Source of the DNA: Cyanobacteria bacterium HKST-UBA02
GTDB taxonomy: Bacteria > Cyanobacteriota > Vampirovibrionia > Obscuribacterales > Obscuribacteraceae
DNA length: 6,664 bases
NCBI GenBank assembly: GCA_020431945.1
Contig: JAGQHH010000098.1
Location: 1 to 6,664, forward strand
Direction of reading: 5' to 3'
Below, piece after piece: positions 1 to 6,500 of the stretch (positions are counted from its first letter, which is position 1; every line of letters begins with the position of its first letter). The position numbers and the translations under genes are program-made. The notes under the pieces were generated by a model. It did not search any database, was not told the origin of the DNA, and saw only the letters and a list, made by a program, of their open reading frames with translations.

Positions 1-734
1 AGAAAGCCGCCGAGGAGGGCTATGGCATAGCGAATATAGAGTCGCTCTCTAATCTCCAGAAGGACCATGTCGTGCCTGGTGCGCTCGTCGACTTCCCTGA
101 GAAATTCTTCGATGGGCTCCATGATTTTGACTTTCTCTCGATCGTACTCTTGAGAGAAGAGGAGCTTGCGGGCATAGGATGGATCAGGGTCGCGCTCGAT
201 GGTGAACTCTCCGTCGCCATCCTTGAAATTGCCTTTCATGGCGGCGAAGGATTCTTCTTCGATTTTGACGAGGTTGTCCGAGCGTTGTCTCGAAGTGGAG
301 AGCAACTTCAACTCTTTCTCACTGAAGCCGGTCTCTCTCATCTTCGATTCCAGGGACGCGGGTTTGCCGGGCTTGGACTCGATCACTCCGCCAGGGAAGA
401 GATACCAGTATGTGCTGGAATAATTTTTCGGTCTACCGATCTTGCCGTTTCGAATCTCGAGTATCTGTCGGTAGTAGTCCAGGTAGTCTTCTCTACCGGA
501 ACACACATAGCTCCTGGCCATACGAGTGAGATCGTCCGAGCTCTGCCGCATCTGCTCGGCAAGACGATAGGAGTTGTGACGTCTCTCTTCAGCTTCGACT
601 GTGTCGTTCTGCAGTTTCTGAATGTTGAAAATCAGAATGAGGAGAACGACGAAAAAGACGGTCATGAAAGTCAGGACCACTCTGAACAGGGTTGTCAGGC
701 TCATGGACAGGCGATTCACTGAACTGTTCAACAC
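1..734 (-). CDS. Membrane sensor protein, N-terminal part (output domain outside window)
   Basis: This minus-strand frame is open from the start to the window edge (244 codons plus two bases). It reads as a sensor N-terminus: a TM helix at about residues 13-36 (LFRVVLTFMTVFFVVLLILI), a periplasmic domain of about 190 residues, and the beginning of a second TM helix (YIRYAIALLGGF) at the edge. The periplasmic part has the pattern LAEQMRQSSDDLTRMARSYV, then a Y-rich segment, 'EIRNGKIGRP' and 'YSSTYWYL', and later 'ETGFSEKELKLL' and 'REKVKIMEPIEEF'. From memory, this domain occurs ahead of hybrid histidine kinases, nucleotide cyclases and chemotaxis-type transducers. The output module is not visible; a kinase is a guess from the neighbours. 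I chose the GTG at 734 because GAGG (746-743) sits 8 bases upstream. GTG 719 and ATG 704 are alternatives; all keep the TM helix. The ligand is unknown. Confidence 0.85.
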   Translation of the reverse strand, partial: MLNSSVNRLSMSLTTLFRVVLTFMTVFFVVLLILIFNIQKLQNDTVEAEERRHNSYRLAEQMRQSSDDLTRMARSYVCSGREDYLDYYRQILEIRNGKIGRPKNYSSTYWYLFPGGVIESKPGKPASLESKMRETGFSEKELKLLSTSRQRSDNLVKIEEESFAAMKGNFKDGDGEFTIERDPDPSYARKLLFSQEYDREKVKIMEPIEEFLREVDERTRHDMVLLEIRERLYIRYAIALLGGF

Positions 735-742
735 CGGGCGAT

Positions 743-746
743 CCTC
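743..746 (-). promoter_or_regulatory. Shine-Dalgarno for the minus-strand sensor
   Basis: GAGG on the minus strand lies 8 bases before the GTG at 734-732. The later candidates GTG 719 and ATG 704 have no comparable purine run at this spacing, so this site decides the start call. An in-frame TAA at 761-759 limits how far upstream the frame could begin. Confidence 0.5.
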
Positions 747-760
747 GATAGACCGACGTT

Positions 761-790
761 AGTATCGCACAATCTCATCCCCTGCTCCAA
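761..790 (-). promoter_or_regulatory. Candidate promoter for the minus-strand sensor
   Basis: On the minus strand TTGGAG (790-785) and GATACT (766-761) are separated by 18 bases. They match the sigma-70 consensus at 3 of 6 and 4 of 6 positions. The site lies about 27 bases upstream of the chosen start. The match is weak and comes from inspection only. Confidence 0.25.
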
Positions 791-847
791 ATCGGCAGTT
801 GTCGGGAGGTGGCAGCGAAAAAAGGTGCACTGCCGAGCCAATCCAGC

Positions 848-876
848 TATTATCATGTTGTTTGTTTATCTATAAG
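848..876 (+). promoter_or_regulatory. AT-rich candidate promoter element upstream of HK1
   Basis: TATTAT at 848-853 matches the -10 consensus at 5 of 6 positions. It would put transcription start just before the ribosome binding site of HK1. No good -35 box lies 16-18 bases upstream (the sequence there is GTGCAC). A second -10-like hexamer, TATAAG at 871-876, overlaps the Shine-Dalgarno sequence and is less likely. The evidence is mainly local AT-richness within GC-rich DNA. Confidence 0.25.
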
Positions 877-881
877 AGGAG
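874..881 (+). promoter_or_regulatory. Shine-Dalgarno for HK1
   Basis: AAGAGGAG ends 12 bases before the GTG at 894, a somewhat long spacing. GGAG at 887-890 is only 3 bases from the start and too close. An in-frame TAA at 873-875 makes GTG 894 the first possible start. The next methionine, ATG 936 (residue 15), has GGAAG directly against it and is less well placed. Either choice leaves the first TM helix intact. Confidence 0.5.
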
Positions 882-893
882 TCCCCGGAGCCG

Positions 894-3533
894 GTGCAGG
901 CCACACCAGATCTATTGGAACCGAAAAGCCGGAAGATGTTCCGGGTGGTCGGGCTACAGTCCATTATCCTCAGTATTCTGGTGGTGGTCTTCGGAGCTTT
1001 CTCCTATGCCGGCGTCGCCTTTGGTGTGGGCTCGGATCCCGTGGACAACCTGGCGCCCACCACCGGCTTGTTCTTCGTCGTTCTCGGTTTGACCACGGCT
1101 TTCATCACCTGTTTTTCGGTGTCGGACAAAACCGAGCAACAGATACTCGCCAGTGTCGCCTCCGGTATCGCTCTTGTCGCCCTCCTCATTCTTGGCAAGC
1201 AGGTGGTGGACTATTCTTTCGACCTGGACTCGATTGTCTGGGGTCAGACTCTGCCGCCGGTGACTGAATTCTCGCCCTTCCGCACCAGCCCCACCACCGC
1301 CGGTTGCGTGGCTCTGCTGGGGATCGCGCTCAGCCTCCTGACCAGTGATCGGGACCGCTCGATCAAGTTCGGCCAGCTTGTGCTCTGCCTGCCCCTGCTG
1401 ATCAGTATATTTGTCATGCTGGGCTTCTCTTTCCAGGCGCATCTCTATGTCTCGGTCGAGCAGATGCCCATGACCCTGCCCACAGCCAGGGTGCTTTTCA
1501 TGATGTGCCTGGCTGCCTGCCTCTGCCGTCCCGACCGCGGTTATGCCTGGCTCATCGCCTCTGATACCGCCGGCAGTGCTATGCTTCGCCGCCTCCTGCC
1601 GCTTTCCATGTTCGGTCCCATGGCGATCTCATTTCTGTGTGTTTACGGAGAGCATTCGGGCTGGTATAGCGCCGATGTCTCCTGCGCCCTCATGTCCGCC
1701 GCTATAAGCGGATTGTTCTCAGCCAGCCTCCTGCTTTCCTCGTCTTCCGTGCGACAGCTCGATCACCTGCGAGCCAGTCTCAAGGACAGGGTCGAGCAAC
1801 TCACCCGGGATCATCAAGAACAGCTCCGCAAACTCGCCGAGATCAACCACGATCTGGAAAATCTCAGCGAGCAGACCAAGCGGGGCCGGGATCAGGCCCT
1901 GGAAGCCTCGTCCATGAAGTCGGAGTTCGTTTCGAAAATGAGCAACGAGATCAGGACCCCGATGATCGGTGTGCTGGGCATTGTCGAGGCAATGCTCAGG
2001 CTCGATCTGCCCAAGCGAATCAGAGAATATGTCCTGGTCATCAGAGATGCCGGCCGGTCATTCTTGATGATTATCAACGACATCCTGGATTTCTCCTCTC
2101 TGGAGGAAGGGACTCTCGTTATCCAGAACAAGCCTTTCGACCTGGTTCAGCTGGTAGAAGGAGTAGGCGAGCTTCTGGCTCCCCAGGCCCATAAGAAAGG
2201 ATTGTTGTTCCTTACATATATAGATCCCGCTATCCCCGAGTCGGTGGTGGGCGATGAGGTGCGTTTGCGCCAGGTGCTCCTCAATCTGGCCGGTAACGCT
2301 ATCAAATTCACCGAGAAAGGGCGGGTGACAGTCCGGGTCAATGTCGCCGGAGGGTCGGACCGGGAAGTCCAGATGCGTTTCTCGGTGGAGGACACCGGTA
2401 TCGGCATGACCGAGGACGAGCGCCGGCGTCTCTTCCAGCCGTTCGTCCAGGCGGATGGCTCGATCAACCGGAAGTACGGCGGTACCGGTCTTGGTCTGAG
2501 CATCTCCAAGAAGCTCGTGGAGATGATGGGCGGCGAAGTCGACGTTCATGCCGTGAAGAACAAAGGCTCCACTTTCTGGATGATCCTCAATCTCGCCAGG
2601 GTGCGCAAGCCCGATGCCGTGAGGACCAAACCCAAGCATGGTACCAGGGCTCTGGTGGTGGTCAACGATCATCATTCTCGAGAGTTCCTGGCTTCCTATC
2701 TCGACTATTTTGGCTTCGTGGTTGTGGCCATGAATTCTCTGGCGGCTCTCGAGCAGCATTTCGCCGAGCCGGACGAGGAAGACGCCGGGGCGAGCTGGAT
2801 AGGATTCGTGGACGCCCATTATCTGAGCAATGCCGAAGACCGTGAGGAGTCGGCCAAGATTCTCAGGCAGATGAGCAGCAAGATAGGCTTCGTGCTGGTG
2901 ACCGAATATGAAGGCACCATGGACAGTACCATTCGCAAACTCGGCTTCAAGTCGACTCTGCGCTGCCCGATCAGAAGAAGCGAGTTCCTCGCCTGTCTCG
3001 ACAGTGCCACCGGTCGCTCGGCTCCCTCCCTGGGTCTGACCGACTCTTCCGGCAGGCAGCTGGAGTCCACGGACGGCTCCATGTCTCTCACCGGCATGCA
3101 CGAATCGACAGGCTCTTCCCAGGCACCGGCCCGGGGACTCGGCCTGGTGGTGGACGACAATTCGATCAACCGTCACGTGGCGGTGGTGCTCCTCGAGGGT
3201 CTCGGTATTCGCTGTCACACTGCAAGCAACGGACTGCAGGCGATCAGGGAGTACAATGCCCGCAAATACGACGTCATCTTCATGGACTGCCAGATGCCGG
3301 AGATGGACGGCTATCAGGCAACCAAGCAGATCAGGTTGCTGGAGAAACGAACCGGAGCGCATATCCCAATCGTGGCTCTCACGGCGCATGCCCTGGAGGG
3401 CAGCAGGGAAGCCTGTCTGGCCGCCGGCATGGATGACTATATAAGCAAGCCCGTCTCCGCCGAGGCGCTCAAGAGCGTCCTGGGCAGGTGGGCTCCTCAT
3501 ACCCAGGATGGCAGCGCGGAGGAAGGGAAGTGA
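894..3533 (+). CDS. Hybrid histidine kinase HK1: intact ATP domain, phospho-acceptor His replaced by Asn
   Basis: This is a complete 879-aa membrane hybrid kinase. About 8 TM helices span residues 21-283 and include the family-like stretch RPDRG...SDTAGSAMLRRLLP (ending at P236). A coiled coil (about 285-340) leads into HisKA/DHp. The H-box reads MSNEIRTPMIG, so the phosphorylated His is Asn (N351, codon AAC). The CA domain looks fully active: N-box GNAIKF (N468), G1 DTGIG (D500-G504), F-box LFQPF, G2 GGTGLGL (529-535). Next comes a degenerate receiver (583-706; N591-D592, D640, T670, C691 instead of Lys), a Ser/Gly-rich linker, and a canonical receiver (D754-D755, phospho-acceptor D798 in MDCQMPEMDG, T830, K852). 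It cannot autophosphorylate in the usual way but should bind and use ATP, so I infer it is the catalytic subunit for the overlapping downstream paralogue. A regulatory pseudokinase or a sequencing error at one base are alternatives. The stimulus is unknown. Confidence 0.95.
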   Translation: MQATPDLLEPKSRKMFRVVGLQSIILSILVVVFGAFSYAGVAFGVGSDPVDNLAPTTGLFFVVLGLTTAFITCFSVSDKTEQQILASVASGIALVALLILGKQVVDYSFDLDSIVWGQTLPPVTEFSPFRTSPTTAGCVALLGIALSLLTSDRDRSIKFGQLVLCLPLLISIFVMLGFSFQAHLYVSVEQMPMTLPTARVLFMMCLAACLCRPDRGYAWLIASDTAGSAMLRRLLPLSMFGPMAISFLCVYGEHSGWYSADVSCALMSAAISGLFSASLLLSSSSVRQLDHLRASLKDRVEQLTRDHQEQLRKLAEINHDLENLSEQTKRGRDQALEASSMKSEFVSKMSNEIRTPMIGVLGIVEAMLRLDLPKRIREYVLVIRDAGRSFLMIINDILDFSSLEEGTLVIQNKPFDLVQLVEGVGELLAPQAHKKGLLFLTYIDPAIPESVVGDEVRLRQVLLNLAGNAIKFTEKGRVTVRVNVAGGSDREVQMRFSVEDTGIGMTEDERRRLFQPFVQADGSINRKYGGTGLGLSISKKLVEMMGGEVDVHAVKNKGSTFWMILNLARVRKPDAVRTKPKHGTRALVVVNDHHSREFLASYLDYFGFVVVAMNSLAALEQHFAEPDEEDAGASWIGFVDAHYLSNAEDREESAKILRQMSSKIGFVLVTEYEGTMDSTIRKLGFKSTLRCPIRRSEFLACLDSATGRSAPSLGLTDSSGRQLESTDGSMSLTGMHESTGSSQAPARGLGLVVDDNSINRHVAVVLLEGLGIRCHTASNGLQAIREYNARKYDVIFMDCQMPEMDGYQATKQIRLLEKRTGAHIPIVALTAHALEGSREACLAAGMDDYISKPVSAEALKSVLGRWAPHTQDGSAEEGK
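1938..1970 (+). other. H-box of HK1 with His to Asn substitution
   Basis: The motif reads MSNEIRTPMIG where hybrid kinases normally have MSHEIRTPMNG. Codon 351 is AAC (1944-1946), one transversion from CAC. The following Glu, and Thr at +4, are kept, but the usual Asn of PMNG is Ile. Asparagine cannot accept phosphate in this reaction. Confidence 0.9.
2640..3011 (+). other. Degenerate receiver domain inside HK1
   Basis: Residues 583-706 have the beta-alpha pattern of a receiver (ALVVVNDHHS ... WIGFVDAHYLS ... FVLVTEYEG ... LRCPIRRSEFL). The first acidic-pocket residue is Asn (N591) and the conserved Lys before Pro is Cys (C691). The candidate phospho-acceptor D640 and the Thr (T670) remain, but the MPxM stretch after the Asp is missing. 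Loss of the switch Lys usually abolishes normal phosphorylation-dependent signalling, so this may be a structural or allosteric module. Confidence 0.8.
3518..3533 (+). promoter_or_regulatory. Strong Shine-Dalgarno and GTGA stop/start overlap
   Basis: GGAGG at 3518-3522, inside the last codons of HK1, sits 7 bases before the GTG of HK2 (3530-3532). That GTG overlaps the HK1 TGA (3531-3533) as GTGA. This is the classic arrangement for translational coupling, with ribosomes ending HK1 re-initiating on HK2, and it suggests both subunits are made together. It is also the main reason for the HK2 start choice. Confidence 0.85.
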
Positions 3534-6500
3534 CCGACGGCACCCTGCGCAAGCCTTTCGAGCGCGACATCGGTCGTGCCGGGGCTGTTATATCGGTGCT
3601 CTTCGCCACCGCCGGTTTGTTCGTCAACACCGGCATTTTCGGATGGCTCCCGGCAGACTGGGTTGCCCATGGGATCTCGCCGGCCTCTTTCGTGGTCGTT
3701 CTCTTTCTTTCAGCCTCGGCTTATCTGCAGTCGAGCCGGGCCATGGAAGAGGATCGCACCATCCCCGGTCTCGTCCTGGCTGTCCTTTCCTTGATTTTCG
3801 CCGGTCTTCTCTTGATCCACAATTGCACCGAAAAGGCCATCGACTGCGATCATATGACCAATCAGCTCGTGCATTTCGCCGGCGAGAAAGTCACCGATAT
3901 TCCCATGGCCGTATGCCTGTTGCTTCTCTGCTTTACGGCAATTCTCTCCCAGCTCTGGGGAAAACGCGCCACGGCTGTCGGTCAGTATTTTCTGCTTCCT
4001 GTCTATGTAGCCATGATGCTCTCTCTGACGGCTGCTTTTTACGGACTCCACGATTTGATGATGTTCGGGATGAGCATGGCGCCCTCGCCCATCGAAGCCC
4101 TGGTTCTGGGCTATGTCATGGTGGCTCTGGTAGTGGCTCGTTTCCACGAGGGACTGGCAGCAGTTCTCACCGATGACTCCGCTGCCGGCTTTGTACTGCG
4201 CGTGCTCCTGCCCCAGGGTCTGGTCTGGCCGGTGCTTCTAGGCTACCTGCGACTCATGGCTCAGCATCACGATCTGTGCAGCAGCGAGCTCGGCGCCTCG
4301 CTTTTCACTGTCACTTCCATGGTATTTCTCGTAAGCACCTCGGTCTGGGCAGCCGGCAGAATCAGTGCCATCGACCTCGATCGACGTGAGTCGGAGTCGG
4401 AGATGTCCAGGCTCAATGATAACCTCCGGGCCCAGATCAAAGAGCTCACCGATCTGAATAAAGAGCTGGAGCTCGGTACTCTGGAAGCCGCCAAGTCTCA
4501 TGATCTGGCTATCGAGGCTTCCATGCAGAAGGCTCAGTTCCTTTCCAATATGAGTCATGAGATCCGCACCCCGATGAATGGTGTCTTGGGAATGGTGGAG
4601 GTCCTTTTGCGCTCGCAACTGAGCGAGAAAGCCAGGGACTATGTCCTTCTGATCAGGGAATCGGCTCAGAATCTTCTCACTGTTATAAATGACATTCTCG
4701 ACTTCTCGAAGATCGAAGCCGGCAAGGTGATCATCGAGGTCACCGATTTCGAGCCTCTCACCATTGTCGAGGATGTGGCCCAGGTGGCTTCGGACGAAGC
4801 TCTTCGTCGTAGTATCACCCTGATGTCCTATGTGGAGCCGGAAGTGCCCAGGCAGGTCCAGGGCGACGGTGCCCGGATCAGACAGGTCCTTTCACACCTC
4901 ACCAGTCATGCCCTCAACGGATCCGGCACCGGCTGCATTCTTGTGAAATGCTCTATGGTCGAGTCGGACAGATTCGTGGCCGTCCTGCGATTCACAGTCG
5001 AGGATGACGGTCAGCCGGCTTCGGAAGAGGACGTGGAGTCTCTCTTCCGGCAGAAGCCGGAAGGCGAGGCGACTCCGTCGGCTCCTGTTTCCGCCGGTAT
5101 TCTCGGCCTCAGTATCGCCCGCGGTCTCATCGATTTGATGGGCGGTCAGATCAAGTCCGAGCGTATCGATGACAAGAATTCTTTCGGTTTTGATCTGCCC
5201 GTCAAGATCTCCCACGCTCAGCCGAGTATCAGAGTGGCTCGCGAGCTCGTCGGCACCCGTGTGCTGATCGTCGATGACGATTTCGGTTCCAGGCAGGTGC
5301 TGGAGAGCTATCTGACTTCCTGGAGGTTGCGTTGCGAGCTGTCACCGGATCCGGTATCAGCACTGGGCTTGTTGCGAGCCGGCCGGGACCATGGCGATCC
5401 ATTTCGTCTGGCAATCGTCGATATGCGCATGCCCGGCATGACAGGTCTCGAGCTTGGCAAAGCGATAAGGGCCGATCACACATATGACGAACTCGCCCTT
5501 ATTCTTGTAACCGCTTATGATGACCAGAGCCTCGGTAACGAGGCCATCGAAAACGGCTTCACCGCCTATTTCACCAAGCCGGTCAGGCAGTCTCAACTTT
5601 TCGACTGCATCATGAATGTAGTCGGCAAGGCCATCGTCGAGACAGGCGTCCAGCAGCCTGTCGATACCGGACCTCAAGCTGAGCTTCCCCGGGCGCGCTT
5701 CCCGAGCAAGGACGGCGCTCAGGAGAAGACCGAGATTTCTGCCCAGATACAGTCCCAGGATCTTCCCCGGGCTCGATTCCCGGGCAAGCAAGCGGCAGCG
5801 CCTGCAGCCCAGGATCAGAGTCAAAGTCAGAACCAGAACCTGCCGGTCCTGGTGGTGGACGACAACCAGATCAACCGGCAAGTGGCCGAGATATTGTTGT
5901 CCGAGATGGGATTCAAGGTAGATCTTGCGGAAAACGGCAGGATTGCTGTGGACAAGGTGGCAGGCAATTCTTACGGGGTGATTTTCCTCGATTGCCAGAT
6001 GCCCGAGATGGATGGTTTCGAAGCGGCCCGGGCGATACGCCAGATGGAGCAGGGCTCGCCACGGCGAGTGCCGATCGTGGCGATGACTGCCGAATCCTGG
6101 GACACAGCCCGAGATGCCTGTCTGGCGTCAGGTATGGATGATTTCATCATGAAGCCTGTCGATCCCGAGAAGCTCAAGAAGGTTGCAGAGAGCTGGATCG
6201 GCCGCGCCGATCAGAGCATTACCGGCGGCCTGCCAGTGCAAGCACCGGCAGTCCGATCATCATCCAGTTCATTGCCGGTGCAAGCACCGGTAGCGAGAGC
6301 ATCATCCAGCTCATTGCCGGCTCAGCCCCCTCCCCCGCAGCAGGTAAGCTCCAGAACCACAGGAAGCTCGTTGCCGGCCCAGCCGCCTCCTCCTCCCGGA
6401 GTGCGGACCACCGGAAGCTCCTTACCGGCCCAGCCGCCGCCTCCTCCCGGGGTGAGGACCACCGGAAGCTCGTTGCCGGCCCAACCGCCGCCTCCGCCAG

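Larger units (their letters stand above)
735..893. promoter_or_regulatory. Divergent intergenic region between sensor and kinase operon
   Basis: These 159 bases separate the starts of the divergent sensor gene and HK1, and are the only non-coding DNA in the window. The region must supply transcription starts for at least the HK1-HK2 operon and probably for both directions. It contains an AT-rich patch (about 846-875) unlike the GC-rich surroundings. I see no convincing operator palindrome, terminator hairpin or small RNA. Short plus-strand frames crossing it (for example 799-1092 and 809-1267) run into HK1 in the wrong frame and are not genes. Confidence 0.6.

Noticed and set aside
72..722. 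216-codon plus-strand open frame
   Set aside because: It is antisense to the minus-strand sensor frame, which carries a recognisable TM helix and periplasmic sensor motifs. The plus-strand translation resembles no family and has no convincing start signal.
735..893. Riboswitch, small RNA or terminator in the intergenic region
   Set aside because: I found no stable hairpin followed by a T-run and no conserved aptamer pattern by eye.
799..1267. Small plus-strand frames across the intergenic region
   Set aside because: They run into HK1 in other frames, lack ribosome binding sites and have low-complexity Arg/Ser-rich translations.
2058..3500. 480-codon minus-strand open frame
   Set aside because: It lies wholly opposite HK1, whose kinase and receiver motifs are unmistakable. 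The His/Gly/Arg-rich translation is typical of an antisense shadow in GC-rich DNA.
3508..4176. 222-codon plus-strand open frame overlapping the HK2 start
   Set aside because: It is out of frame with HK2, which has the strong ribosome binding site and the membrane domain. The translation is Arg/Ser/His-rich low complexity.
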